32,339 nt of DNA from Bacteroidota bacterium (GCA_018267625.1 JAFDYC010000048.1:1-32339); one strand, 5' to 3'. Numbered from the stretch's first letter, positions 23,418-31,638 are shown. Notes: generated by a model not told the origin, from the letters alone. Translations and numbers: made by a program.

Positions 23418-24707
23418 ATGTCTATCGAAGCGATTTACGAGATTTTCCTGGCTCATCCCTCTGTCCAGACCGACACACGGCGGCTGCGTCCTGGTGATAT
23501 ATTCTTCGCGCTCAAAGGTCCCAGCTTTGATGGTAATGCCTTTGCGGAAACAGCGCTTAAGGCTGGTGCTGCCTATGCCGTAGTGGACAATCCGACACTG
23601 AGCAGAACTTCGGGCTGCATCTTGGTGGAAGATGTGCTGCAATGCCTGCAACAATTAGCGCGGCATCACAGGCGGCAATTGCAAATTCCAATCCTTGCCA
23701 TCACTGGCTCCAACGGCAAGACGACTACCAAGGAACTGATTACGGCGGTGCTGCGCCGAAAGTTCCGGACTCATGCCACTGCGGGCAACCTCAACAATCA
23801 TATCGGGGTGCCGCTGACCCTGCTTTCAATAGCTCCGGACACAGAGTTTGCCGTGGTGGAAATGGGAGCCAACCACCGGGGTGAAATCGCTTCATACTGC
23901 CGCATTGCGGAGCCTACGCTGGGCCTCATCACCAATGTAGGCAAAGCGCATATTGAAGGTTTTGGTGGCCTGGAAGGGGTGCGGCTGGGCAAGGGTGAAC
24001 TGTATGATTTTATCCGAGCTACAAAGGGCGGCATTTTCCGAAATGCAGACCTTGATTACCTCGAAGAAATGGCCCGGGGCATCGCGCAGCAAGTCCGTTA
24101 TGGCAGCGTGCCGGATGCTGATTTCCGGGCGATGCCGGCAGCGGAAGGCCTGTTTCTAAGTGTTCAGATGCAGCAGCCCCTACAGGCTTTATTCCACACA
24201 CAGCTCGTGGGTGCATACAATTTTTCCAACGTGATGAGTGCGGTGGCTGTAGGGCTTTCGCAAGGTGTTGCACTACCGGACATCGAAGCGGCACTAGCTG
24301 CATACAGCCCGGACAACAGCCGTTCGCAATGGCTGCGCCGAGGCAGCAATCAGGTCATTCTGGATGCCTACAACGCCAACCCGACGAGTATGCAGGCAGC
24401 AATAGAAAACTTTGCGGCCAGCCCGCTGCAACACAAACGGCTCTGGCTGGGCGGCATGAAGGAAATGGGTGATGCCTCTCTGGAAGAACACCACCGCTTG
24501 CTGGCCCTTGCCGACCAATTTCCCTGGGATGAGCTATTGATTGTAGGGGAAGAATTTCAGGAAATGAAGGAGGGCAGGCTCTGGTTTGCCAACTCTGAAT
24601 CGGCGGCAGAATATGTGCGATCTCAGCCTCCAGCCGGGGCAGCCATCCTGATTAAAGGCTCTCGGGGCAGCCGTATGGAACACCTGCTGGAAGCCTTGCC
24701 CGAATGA
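23418..24707 (+). CDS. murF: UDP-MurNAc-tripeptide--D-alanyl-D-alanine ligase
   Basis: MurF adds D-Ala-D-Ala to the UDP-MurNAc tripeptide, the last cytoplasmic step of the peptidoglycan precursor. The 429-residue protein has the N-terminal substrate domain with SVQTDTRRLRPGDIFFALKG, the P-loop GSNGKTT at 97-103, NLNNHIGVPLTLL, EMGANHRGEI, ITNVGKAHIEGFGG and the C-terminal YNANPTSMQAAIENF. All are standard for MurF in Bacteroidota. ATG 23418 fits the expected N terminus. It is convergent with zapA, whose stop lies 11 bases away. In this window it is separate from the other mur genes. Confidence 0.96.
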   Translation: MSIEAIYEIFLAHPSVQTDTRRLRPGDIFFALKGPSFDGNAFAETALKAGAAYAVVDNPTLSRTSGCILVEDVLQCLQQLARHHRRQLQIPILAITGSNGKTTTKELITAVLRRKFRTHATAGNLNNHIGVPLTLLSIAPDTEFAVVEMGANHRGEIASYCRIAEPTLGLITNVGKAHIEGFGGLEGVRLGKGELYDFIRATKGGIFRNADLDYLEEMARGIAQQVRYGSVPDADFRAMPAAEGLFLSVQMQQPLQALFHTQLVGAYNFSNVMSAVAVGLSQGVALPDIEAALAAYSPDNSRSQWLRRGSNQVILDAYNANPTSMQAAIENFAASPLQHKRLWLGGMKEMGDASLEEHHRLLALADQFPWDELLIVGEEFQEMKEGRLWFANSESAAEYVRSQPPAGAAILIKGSRGSRMEHLLEALPE

Positions 24708-24718
24708 ATCAGGCAGCA

Positions 24719-25009
24719 CTATTCGTTCAGCGCTTTTTCTATCTGAGCGGCCATATCGGTCAGCTCCTGCTCCAGAAGGGCCCCGGCAGTAAGGCTCTTT
24801 TTTTCGGTGGCATGCATGAGCAGGCACATAGCCACAAAGTCTTGTTCGTCTTTGGCTGCATAGTGGCTGCGCAGTTCGGCAATCTGCTCATTAACGCGTT
24901 TGACAGCAGCTCGTACAAAGGCTTCATCTTCCGGCTCCACCAGCAATCGGTAGCTACGGCCGGCCAGCATCACATTGGCTGGGATGAGCTTCGTGTCTTT
25001 TTCTTTCAT
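24719..25009 (-). CDS. zapA: Cell division protein ZapA
   Basis: ZapA binds FtsZ and promotes bundling of the Z ring. From ATG 25009 it has 96 residues, the family size, and shows the ZapA_like pattern: IPANVMLAGRSYRLLVEPEDE, a helix FVRAAVKRVNEQIAELRSHY, and a C-terminal helix with LLEQELTDMAAQIEKAL forming the coiled-coil. The longer frame to 25090 adds 27 residues atypical for the family and is not used. Low conservation of ZapA makes this a good but not certain call. It is convergent with murF. Confidence 0.8.
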   Translation of the reverse strand: MKEKDTKLIPANVMLAGRSYRLLVEPEDEAFVRAAVKRVNEQIAELRSHYAAKDEQDFVAMCLLMHATEKKSLTAGALLEQELTDMAAQIEKALNE

Positions 25010-25103
25010 CAGAAAGGCCTGCTGGGTCAATTCTGTGGAAGGTAGATTTTTTGCAGGAATGAAAGGCAAGAACGGCGGGCAATAATCCACCCAGCCCCCT
25101 GAC

Positions 25104-25763
25104 TCAGGAATGGGAGGACACAGCTTCGGGTTCTTGTTTTACTCTGTCTGCAGGCAAGCTTTTCTTGTGCAGCAATTTTTTCTGAAACACCAGCAGCACC
25201 AGCACACCGGTGGTGATGGAAGCATCGGCAAGGTTGAATACCGGCTCGAAAAAACGAAACTCATCACCGCCCCATACCGGCATCCAGGAAGGCCAGGTGC
25301 CCTGCATGATGGGGAAGTAAAACATATCCACCACCTGCCCGTGAAAGAGGGAGGCATAGCCTTGCCCCCAGGGTGTGAAATGCGCCACATGGAAAATACT
25401 TTCCGAAAAAATCATCCCGTAAAAGATGGAGTCTATGAGGTTGCCGGCAGCGCCCGCAAGGATAAGGGTGCCGCATAAAATCAGGCCTCTTGAATAGTGT
25501 TTCCGAACTAAGCTTTTTAAGATAAAAAACCCGGCAAAAACGGCGCCCAGGCGGAATAAAGTCAGGATGAGCTTACCCCAACTGCTGTCCGATATTTTCA
25601 TGCCGAAAGCCATGCCTTTGTTTTCGACGAAGAGCAGTTTAAACCAGTCGCCGGATACGTCCACATACTCGCCCAGCACAAAATGGGTCTTGATATAAAT
25701 CTTCAAAACCTGGTCGGCGATAAGGATGGCGAGGACAATCAGGATGGCGTTGCGGTATTTCAA
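25104..25763 (-). CDS. lspA: Lipoprotein signal peptidase LspA
   Basis: LspA is the membrane aspartyl protease that removes signal peptides of prolipoproteins after lipidation. Four hydrophobic helices are present, with the catalytic pair in GNLIDSIFYG (D111) and FNLADASITTG (D180); VENKGMAFGM is another conserved box. At 219 residues it exceeds the roughly 160 of E. coli because of an insertion between the two aspartates (about 116-170), usual in Bacteroidota. It begins 35 bases after the M28-type lipoprotein gene and is probably co-transcribed with it. Several lipoproteins in this window would be its substrates. Confidence 0.95.
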   Translation of the reverse strand: MKYRNAILIVLAILIADQVLKIYIKTHFVLGEYVDVSGDWFKLLFVENKGMAFGMKISDSSWGKLILTLFRLGAVFAGFFILKSLVRKHYSRGLILCGTLILAGAAGNLIDSIFYGMIFSESIFHVAHFTPWGQGYASLFHGQVVDMFYFPIMQGTWPSWMPVWGGDEFRFFEPVFNLADASITTGVLVLLVFQKKLLHKKSLPADRVKQEPEAVSSHS

Positions 25764-25798
25764 GAGCTTGAATTGAGAAGTGAATGCAGGGAGCAGGG

Positions 25799-26806
25799 TT
25801 ATTGAGTGGAGGAATCTTCACTGAGGGCCTGAAGCAGGGTTTGGCCAACGGCCTGAAGGGTTGCCCGGTCAATCACCTGTATGTTGTCGGCATGGGTGTG
25901 CCAGTGTGGGGCAAAGCCGGTGGCGGTGGAGTTGGTCAGTGCAATGATGTCAATGGTAGGGATATGCGCCATTTCATTGACGAACTTGTGGTCATCGGTG
26001 ACGCCTCCCTGGCTGGGCTGGAAGGGGAAGTAAGAAGAATAACCGGCATGAGCCGCTGCCTGCCACACGCGTTGCTGCACATCAGGAGCATACTGTGAGG
26101 AAGTCTGTTCCATGGGGAAACGGCTGCCGCGCCCACCTACCATATCGAGCAGGATACCATAATCAGCTTTGTAGCCCGGCAGGTGCGGGTGTTGCGCCCA
26201 ATACTGTGTGCCGAGGCAATATGAATTTTCGCCCCATTCGCTGCGTCCATAATCTTCCACATCGGTGAAGAAGATGTCTATGCCAAACGACTCGGGCAAG
26301 GGATGTGCTTTCAGTTGCCGGGCCAGCTCCAGTAAGACAGCCACACCGCTGGCTCCATCATCCGCAGCGAGGATGGGTTTGTTCGTGTCTTTTGTGTCTT
26401 CATCGGCCCATGGGCGGCTGTCCCAATGCGTGAGCAGCAATACTCTTTTTTTAGCCTTCGGGTGAATGCTTCCAATGAGGTTGATGCAGGGCAGTTTCTT
26501 TTTATCGCCGCCCGTCACGGTGGTTTCTTGCCGATAGACTGTATCGCAGAAGCTGCGCAGTTTTTGTTGCATCCATTCGGCACATGCACGCTGGGCTTTC
26601 GAGCCAGGGGTTCGGGGCCCGAAAGCCACTTGTGCCGCTACATAGCCATAGGCTGTGTCGGCATTGAAATGGATTGCAACGGGTTTTGGGGGCTGCATTT
26701 CCGAAGAGGTGCCGGCAGGTTCCGATTGCTGCGAATGATTTCCGCAGGAAACTAATAAGACGAAACAGATAAGAGCCGCGAGGCTGCGCAAAGAGTCCAT
26801 TTTCAT
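25799..26806 (-). CDS. M28-family/glutaminyl-cyclase-like lipoprotein
   Basis: A zinc-dependent hydrolase of the M28 clan, probably a glutaminyl-peptide cyclotransferase, which makes N-terminal pyroglutamate, though an aminopeptidase cannot be excluded. ATG 26806 (MKMDS, or ATG 26800) gives a lipoprotein signal with lipobox LLVSC (C21). The catalytic set is present: FGPRTPGS, LLTHWDSRPWAD, AADDGASGVAVLLELAR, DVEDYG, ILLDMVG and HWHTHADN, consistent with D, E, H and H metal ligands. A longer in-frame start at 26932 would cross a terminator and is rejected. Many bacterial periplasmic proteins, T9SS cargo included, begin with pyroglutamate after cleavage before Gln, and the cargo signals here end in AQ. 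lspA follows. Confidence 0.85.
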   Translation of the reverse strand: MKMDSLRSLAALICFVLLVSCGNHSQQSEPAGTSSEMQPPKPVAIHFNADTAYGYVAAQVAFGPRTPGSKAQRACAEWMQQKLRSFCDTVYRQETTVTGGDKKKLPCINLIGSIHPKAKKRVLLLTHWDSRPWADEDTKDTNKPILAADDGASGVAVLLELARQLKAHPLPESFGIDIFFTDVEDYGRSEWGENSYCLGTQYWAQHPHLPGYKADYGILLDMVGGRGSRFPMEQTSSQYAPDVQQRVWQAAAHAGYSSYFPFQPSQGGVTDDHKFVNEMAHIPTIDIIALTNSTATGFAPHWHTHADNIQVIDRATLQAVGQTLLQALSEDSSTQ

Positions 26807-26807
26807 G

Positions 26808-26841
26808 AAAAAAAGCAGCCCCCGCCAGGAGCGGCGGGGGC
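26808..26841 (-). terminator. Strong terminator of the Omp28-like gene
   Basis: GCCCCCGCC (26818-26826) pairs perfectly with GGCGGGGGC (26833-26841). On the minus strand the hairpin is followed after TGC by seven T residues (26808-26814) that run almost into the M28 start codon at 26806. Confidence 0.75.
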
Positions 26842-26867
26842 AAAATAAAGGTGCTGTGCTGAAAAGA

Positions 26868-27749
26868 TTATTTAAGATGTGCTTCCGCGCCCTGGATGAT
26901 TTCCTTGTCGTTGCCATTGTCGTTTGCCACATAGGCTACTACTTTGCAATGCTCCGGGTTCCAGTCTGCGCTCAGTGTATAGACAAAGGTTCGTTCATAG
27001 ACCAGGCCGGCTTGCTTGCTGGGATAGTTGCTCAAGATGAGATCGCCTGTAGGGGCCGTGAGGATATCGCGCAGTACGTGCATGTGCACATAGTTCTGGT
27101 TGTAACCGTTTGGCCCGTCCCCTTCCTGCCCGTCAATAACGCTGTCTTCCGTAAGGGCTAAGGTGAGGCGCTGCATCTTGGCTATGGCCTGGGTATAGGC
27201 GACATGCACGACGATGATGGCCTTGCGGCTGTTGTCATCATAGTTCAGTGTGAGGCTTACGTTGGCGGCTGTGGACACGTTAATTCGGTTATCAACGACT
27301 GAATTCCAGGCTGTGCGGCCTATCAGCAAGTTGCCGGCGGGGCTGGTACGGTCAATGCCGGCGATGGGGATGTTGGACAGACCACCAAAAATGCCATTTG
27401 CCAAGTCCGTGCCGTCTTGTGTGCGGTTGTCGTGACGGGTATAAATTTCGTTGCCTGGCGTGTCTAAGGGATTTGCCTGTGGCACACCATAAGCCTGGAT
27501 GCCTACAAATGCCACCCGGTTCGGGTATTGCTGCTCAATTGCAGCGAGCACTTTATGGCCCTGAGGGCAAGGGGGGCAGGCTACCCCGGTAAATTCTTCT
27601 ATAACCACGATACGGCTCTGCGGCGATTCCGGAGTAGCGGTAAAGTCAGTATCGTGTGGTTTAGGGCCATAATTGATCTGCGGCGGAGTTTCCTTGCAGG
27701 CGGCAAGAAGCAGCAATAGGGTGCTGGCAACTATGATTCGGATCGTCAT
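26868..27749 (-). CDS. Omp28-like lipoprotein with thioredoxin fold
   Basis: A 293-residue exported protein of the Omp28-related group of Bacteroidota. The signal ends LLAAC (C18, lipobox), so it is anchored in a membrane. A thioredoxin-like domain covers about 45-150, with FTGVACPPCPQG carrying a CPPC motif where thioredoxins have CGPC; the C-terminal half is a beta-sandwich-like region (about 165-290). The CPPC may be redox-active or structural. The gene has its own promoter element (TATTTTTG) and a strong terminator, and is divergent from rbfA. Biological role unknown, though surface localisation is typical of the family. Confidence 0.85.
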   Translation of the reverse strand: MTIRIIVASTLLLLLAACKETPPQINYGPKPHDTDFTATPESPQSRIVVIEEFTGVACPPCPQGHKVLAAIEQQYPNRVAFVGIQAYGVPQANPLDTPGNEIYTRHDNRTQDGTDLANGIFGGLSNIPIAGIDRTSPAGNLLIGRTAWNSVVDNRINVSTAANVSLTLNYDDNSRKAIIVVHVAYTQAIAKMQRLTLALTEDSVIDGQEGDGPNGYNQNYVHMHVLRDILTAPTGDLILSNYPSKQAGLVYERTFVYTLSADWNPEHCKVVAYVANDNGNDKEIIQGAEAHLK

Positions 27750-27777
27750 GTTTTGAAAAACGTTCTATTGAGGCTGG

Positions 27778-27785
27778 CAAAAATA
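27778..27785 (-). promoter_or_regulatory. Bacteroidota -7 promoter element for the Omp28-like gene
   Basis: On the minus strand TATTTTTG matches TAnnTTTG exactly, 28 bases upstream of the ATG at 27749. No TTG at the -33 spacing was found. Confidence 0.45.
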
Positions 27786-27897
27786 GAGAACTGCGTTTGG
27801 GCGCTGCGTTTGGATGCGGTAAAACAACGACAGAACGCGTTTATTCTACCTTTATCCCCTTTCAGCGACGTGCTGAAAAAGGAAACCAGATCAAGAG

Positions 27898-28260
27898 ATG
27901 GAAGAATCCAAACGACAGAAGCAGGTGGGCCAACTCGTACTGCACGAGATGAGTGATATTTTTTTGCGGGAAGGCATGAATATGGTGGATGGCGGAATGC
28001 TCAGTATTTCTAAAGTGGCCATGACACCCGACCTGATGGAAGCCCGCATCTACCTGAGCCTGTTTCAGGTGAAAGAACCGGAAGCCCTGCTGAAAGAAAT
28101 CAAAGCCCGAACGGGAGAATGGCGGAAACTGCTGGGCCATCGGGTAAAAAATCAGCTCCGACGGATTCCGGAATTACATTTTTTCATTGACGACACCCTC
28201 GATTATGTCTTTCATATGGAAGAGGTGTTTAAGAAAATGCAACAAAAGCCCGGAAGCTAA
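27898..28260 (+). CDS. rbfA: 30S ribosome-binding factor RbfA
   Basis: RbfA binds the 30S subunit during late assembly and helps process the 5' end of 16S rRNA. The 120-residue protein has the type-II KH fold pattern: RQKQVGQLVLHEMSDIFLRE, then ISKVAMTPDLMEARIYLSLF, LGHRVKNQLRRIPELHFFID and DTLDYVFHMEEVFKKM. Length and order are standard. The ATG 27898 follows the divergent promoter region shared with the Omp28-like gene. The exonuclease gene follows 92 bases downstream. Confidence 0.95.
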   Translation: MEESKRQKQVGQLVLHEMSDIFLREGMNMVDGGMLSISKVAMTPDLMEARIYLSLFQVKEPEALLKEIKARTGEWRKLLGHRVKNQLRRIPELHFFIDDTLDYVFHMEEVFKKMQQKPGS

Positions 28261-28352
28261 GCGCCGGGAATTCCCACTTATTTCATTCGTCATCCAAGGC
28301 TGTACGTGTCTTTCGAACAGGCTTTCTTTATCGTATCTATTCCCGTAACACT

Positions 28353-29141
28353 GTGTCTCAGCTTTCCCTCAACCGCCCCATCGTTTTTTTCGACCTCGAA
28401 ACCACGGGTACCAACCCCGCAACGGACCGGATTATTGAACTTTCTCTTGTCAAAATTTTGCCCGAAGGGCGCCGCGATACCTGGACCCAAAGGCTCAACC
28501 CGGGGATGCCCATCCCAGCCGAAAGCAGCGCAGTGCATGGCATTTTCGATGCCGATGTTCAGGACTTGCAAGGCTTCCGGCAGATAGCCAAAGAGCTGTG
28601 GGCCTGGATGAAAAACTGCGACCTGGGCGGGTACAATGTGGCCCGCTTTGACCTGCCCCTGCTGGTGGAGGAATTTCTCCGCTCCGATGTGCCGGTAGAT
28701 TTCGCGAACTGCCGGGTGATTGACGCGCAGAAGATTTTCTTCAAAATGGAACAACGTACCCTGAGTGCTGCCTACCAGTTTTATTGTGGCAAGACTATGG
28801 AAAATGCCCACTGTGCCGAAGCCGACACCCTGGCAAGCATCGAAGTGCTGGAAGCTCAGATAGACCACTATCCGGAGCTGGGGCATGAGGTGGAAGGCTT
28901 GTATGAATTCCTGAAAGAAGAAGAACCCTTCGTGGATTATGCACAACGCCTGAAGCGTAAGTCGAACGGTGTGGTCGTGTTCAACTTCGGGAAGTATATC
29001 GGGAAAAGTGTGGAAGAAATCTTTACCAAAGAGCCTAGTTATTATGATTGGATGATGAAGGCCGACTTTAGCCTTCATACCAAACAGAAGATTTCAGAAA
29101 TCATCAATCAAATGAAATTGGGCAAGCTACGCCAGGCCTGA
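28353..29141 (+). CDS. DEDDh 3'-5' exonuclease (DnaQ/ExoX-like)
   Basis: A 262-residue 3'-5' exonuclease with a GTG start at 28353. The DEDDh catalytic residues are visible: VFFDLETTG (D and E, residues about 14-16), YNVARFDLPLL (second D), and HCAEADTLASIEVL (H and final D). This group resembles the epsilon subunit of DNA polymerase III but stands alone. The C-terminal 60 residues contain FGKYIGKSVEEIFTKEPSYY, like the ExoX C-terminal module in Bacteroidota exonucleases. It likely degrades or proofreads single-stranded DNA or RNA. It lies between rbfA and a GT2 gene, all on the plus strand. Confidence 0.9.
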   Translation: MSQLSLNRPIVFFDLETTGTNPATDRIIELSLVKILPEGRRDTWTQRLNPGMPIPAESSAVHGIFDADVQDLQGFRQIAKELWAWMKNCDLGGYNVARFDLPLLVEEFLRSDVPVDFANCRVIDAQKIFFKMEQRTLSAAYQFYCGKTMENAHCAEADTLASIEVLEAQIDHYPELGHEVEGLYEFLKEEEPFVDYAQRLKRKSNGVVVFNFGKYIGKSVEEIFTKEPSYYDWMMKADFSLHTKQKISEIINQMKLGKLRQA

Positions 29142-29226
29142 GCGCAGAGAATGGTATTGCCTTTCCAATTCCCTTACTGGCATCGTATCCAGCCTATATT
29201 CGCAACTTAATCTTTAGCCGCACCCA

Positions 29227-29937
29227 TTGGATAAGCTGGTCGTCATTCCTACTTACAACGAGAAGGAAAACATCGCCAATATGGCCCGCGCGGTGATGGC
29301 CTTGCCGGGAAATTTTCACCTGCTGGTGGTGGATGATGGTTCGCCAGATGGTACCGCAAGCATCGTGCGCGCGCTGCAACAAGAGTTTCCGGATTCGCTG
29401 TTCATGGAAGAACGCAGCGGGAAGCTCGGCCTCGGCACGGCCTATATTCACGGGTTCAAGTGGGCTTTACAACACGGCTACCAATTCATCTTTGAGATGG
29501 ATGCCGATTTCTCCCACGACCCGAAAGACCTCCTGAGGCTACATGATGCCTGTGCCCTTCAGGGTGCCGACATGTCTATTGGCTCCCGATATGTGAAAGG
29601 TGGCCGCGTGGAGAACTGGCCCAAGGATCGGATTTTCATCTCCAAAGGCGGCGCACTTTATACCCGCATCATCACCCGGATGCCGGTGAAAGACCCTACT
29701 GCCGGTTTCGTATGCTATACCCGGCGCGTGCTGGAAGCTTTGCCCCTCGATGATGTTCGTTTCGTTGGCTATGCCTTCCAGATAGAGATGAAATACCGCG
29801 CCTGGAAAATGGGGTTCAAGCTTCGTGAAGTGCCTATCAAATTCATTGACCGAATAGCCGGCGCCTCTAAAATGAGCAAGGGCATCGTGCAGGAAGCTAT
29901 GAAAGGCGTCTGGAAAATGCGGGGCTTTCTGAAGTAA
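29227..29937 (+). CDS. Polyprenol-phosphate mannosyltransferase-like GT2
   Basis: A family 2 glycosyltransferase of the dolichol-phosphate mannose synthase type, transferring a hexose from a nucleotide sugar to a polyprenyl phosphate on the cytoplasmic side. Motifs: VVIPTYNEKENI, VVDDGSPDGT, EMDADFSHDP (the metal-binding DXD) and the conserved end region KFIDRIAGASKMS. The 236-residue enzyme has no C-terminal membrane domain, so it is the soluble single-domain form. The start is a TTG at 29227; no ATG lies nearby, and the motif VVIPTYN begins at residue 5, as expected. The product could feed GT-C enzymes such as the one at 18815, but the sugar is not determined. Confidence 0.93.
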   Translation: MDKLVVIPTYNEKENIANMARAVMALPGNFHLLVVDDGSPDGTASIVRALQQEFPDSLFMEERSGKLGLGTAYIHGFKWALQHGYQFIFEMDADFSHDPKDLLRLHDACALQGADMSIGSRYVKGGRVENWPKDRIFISKGGALYTRIITRMPVKDPTAGFVCYTRRVLEALPLDDVRFVGYAFQIEMKYRAWKMGFKLREVPIKFIDRIAGASKMSKGIVQEAMKGVWKMRGFLK

Positions 29938-30001
29938 TCCTTTCTTCGTTGTAACGCTTTTCCTTCTCTCGGGCACGAAGTTTTCTTTAAACTGAACCGA
30001 C

Positions 30002-30670
30002 ATGCTTTCCTGGTCAGAGATCCTTATTCGCTTGCTGCTGGCTTCTGCTTTTGGTGCCTTTATCGGTATCGAAAGAGAACGAAAAAACTGGACTGCAGGC
30101 TTGCGCACCCACATGCTGGTCTGCATCGGCTCCTGCCTCATTATGATGATTTCCAGTTTTGGCTTTTCGGACATTCTGGGGCAGGAGCATGTGGTGCTCG
30201 ACCCTTCCCGTGTGGCCGCTCAGGTGATCAGCGGCATTGGTTTTATCGGCGCAGGTACCATCCTGTTTATTCGTCCCGGCACCATCCACGGACTCACTAC
30301 CGCAGCGGGCTTATGGACTGTGGCTGCTATCGGGCTGGCTACAGGCGGCGGTATGTATTTCGCAGCAGCCATCACCACCCTGATATCACTCATCATCCTT
30401 TGGGCTTTGAAGCCTCTGGAAACAATTTATCTGGGAAAAGGAAAGCAAAAAAGCCTGCAAATCCTGGTCAAATCTGAAAAGGAACACCAAGTAGTTCTCA
30501 AGACCGTGCTGGAACAACCAGAAGTAAAAATTCAATCCTTTTCATTGGAAAAAAATGATCAGGGCTACCGGCTGATCCTAAAGTTTGACAACATCGAAAA
30601 CACCGTGATTACAGGACTTAGCCTCTTGCTAAACAACAACCCCCATGTGACAGAGTTTTCCTGGGATTAA
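30002..30670 (+). CDS. MgtC/SapB family membrane protein
   Basis: A 222-residue inner-membrane protein of the MgtC/SapB family. The N-terminal 140 residues contain about four to five hydrophobic helices with the signatures ASAFGAFIGIERERK, GLRTHMLVCIGSCLI, ISGIGFIGAGTILF and LTTAAGLWTVAAIGLA. The C-terminal 75 residues form a small ACT-like domain (SLQILVKSEKEHQ to HVTEFSWD). MgtC members are linked to growth in low magnesium and to inhibition of ATP synthase in Salmonella; the exact role here is not shown. Its stop overlaps the stop of the opposite-strand gene by four bases. Confidence 0.92.
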   Translation: MLSWSEILIRLLLASAFGAFIGIERERKNWTAGLRTHMLVCIGSCLIMMISSFGFSDILGQEHVVLDPSRVAAQVISGIGFIGAGTILFIRPGTIHGLTTAAGLWTVAAIGLATGGGMYFAAAITTLISLIILWALKPLETIYLGKGKQKSLQILVKSEKEHQVVLKTVLEQPEVKIQSFSLEKNDQGYRLILKFDNIENTVITGLSLLLNNNPHVTEFSWD

Positions 30671-31146
30671 ACGGATTGCCCTACTGCTCCTACACCTGAT
30701 GGAGCTTCCTGTTCCAATAAGCTTCCGGGCTTGTCTTCCAGTACCAGCCATTTCTTTTGCTTCTTCCGTAAACTATAAAAACTCCAGGCTCCAAAAAGCA
30801 GGAGCAGGACCATCTGAAAGTAGAAGAGGTAGGGCTTGTCTTTGAACAGAGTTGTCGGGAAAATCGTCAAGAGAAAGACAAAAGACACTAGTGGCCATTT
30901 ATTTTCTTCAATCCGAATGGGTGAAACATAAAGCCGGGTGCAGTCATCATCGTGCAGGATTAGGGTCGTTACTTTCCCACGCACACCCAGACTACGAGCC
31001 TGAATCCGGTGCTCAGCTTGCCGGAGGTTCAGCTCCAGCTCATCCTCCGAAAAAAGCTTTGCTGCCCGCTGTCCATCCACATATATCTGGATGATAAAAT
31101 CACCTCTACGGAAGGGCTCCGAACGATGAATAATAAGCCTGGCCAT
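30667..31146 (-). CDS. Small membrane protein of unknown function
   Basis: A 159-residue protein from ATG 31146. Residues 1-85 look like a beta-rich soluble domain (RSEPFRRGDFIIQIYVDGQR with LELNLRQAEHRIQARS), reminiscent of DUF2846/PEGA-like modules but not assignable. Two hydrophobic helices follow (about 93-110 and 118-135), then a basic tail with RKKQKK. A longer frame to 31248 exists, but a consensus promoter (TAAGTTTG) lies at 31171-31178, inside that extension, so the shorter start is preferred. Function unknown. Convergent with the MgtC-family gene with overlapping stop codons. Confidence 0.7.
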   Translation of the reverse strand: MARLIIHRSEPFRRGDFIIQIYVDGQRAAKLFSEDELELNLRQAEHRIQARSLGVRGKVTTLILHDDDCTRLYVSPIRIEENKWPLVSFVFLLTIFPTTLFKDKPYLFYFQMVLLLLFGAWSFYSLRKKQKKWLVLEDKPGSLLEQEAPSGVGAVGQSV

Positions 31147-31170
31147 GTCGTCATTTTCGTGTTGCCTCAA

Positions 31171-31178
31171 CAAACTTA
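31171..31178 (-). promoter_or_regulatory. Bacteroidota -7 promoter element
   Basis: On the minus strand TAAGTTTG matches TAnnTTTG exactly and lies 24 bases upstream of the ATG at 31146. A G-rich tract on the same strand (31201-31228) lies just upstream of it. Confidence 0.5.
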
Positions 31179-31200
31179 GGGTAAATGTTATTGGGGGATT

Positions 31201-31228
31201 CCCCTCACCCTCCCCCGAAAAAATCCCC
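31201..31228 (-). other. G-run cluster, candidate quadruplex
   Basis: On the minus strand this stretch reads GGGG, eight bases, GGGGG, A, GGG, TGA, GGGG: four G-runs with short loops. It lies roughly 22 bases upstream of the -7 element of the small membrane protein gene, where upstream promoter contacts occur. Confidence 0.4.
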
Positions 31229-31325
31229 TTCAAATAGGGCCTTTTCACCCCACGCAGGGGTAGGTTTCCCGCCTTGCGGCGAAGGCATTTTTGGGTTCAT
31301 AACCATCACCCCAAAAACCAGCTTT

Positions 31326-31598
31326 ATGAAACATGCAACCCTTGCCCTCGTTTTTTGCTGTTCCTTCCTCGCCTGCCAGAAATCCGACATGCCCGGCCCT
31401 TCGGCCCCAAACGGTCAGGGCGGACAGACTCATTGCTCCAGCGGCATTCGTCCGGCGCCTCAGCTCCGCAGCCTGCCCGGCGCCCGCATCATTGACCACA
31501 GAAGCGTACGGGATGCCTATGCGCTCCTCGAAAAATGGCAACATATGCAAGCCAGCCGCAACTCGGATTCCCTTCCTGCCTTGAAGCAAAAACATTAG
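31326..31598 (+). CDS. Small lipoprotein of unknown function
   Basis: A 90-residue lipoprotein from ATG 31326. The signal ends SFLAC with the lipidated cysteine at residue 17. The mature part is proline- and glycine-rich at first (DMPGPSAPNGQGGQ), then has HCSSGIRPAPQLRSL and a helical tail with charged residues (VRDAYALLEKWQHMQASR). No family recognised. The frame is open further upstream to 31185, but that part lacks protein character; the ATG gives a clean lipoprotein signal. A strong hairpin terminator follows 40 bases after the stop. Confidence 0.7.
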   Translation: MKHATLALVFCCSFLACQKSDMPGPSAPNGQGGQTHCSSGIRPAPQLRSLPGARIIDHRSVRDAYALLEKWQHMQASRNSDSLPALKQKH

Positions 31599-31638
31599 TC
31601 GCCGCCAAGGCATCTTACCCACACATGAATAGCCCCTC

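Noticed and set aside
28244..28280. Hairpin CCCGG/CCGGG at the end of rbfA
   Set aside because: Five-base stem with no following T-run; not enough for a terminator call.
28290..29078. Long minus-strand frame opposite the DnaQ-like exonuclease
   Set aside because: It mirrors a well-supported plus-strand gene with complete catalytic motifs and shows no family features of its own.
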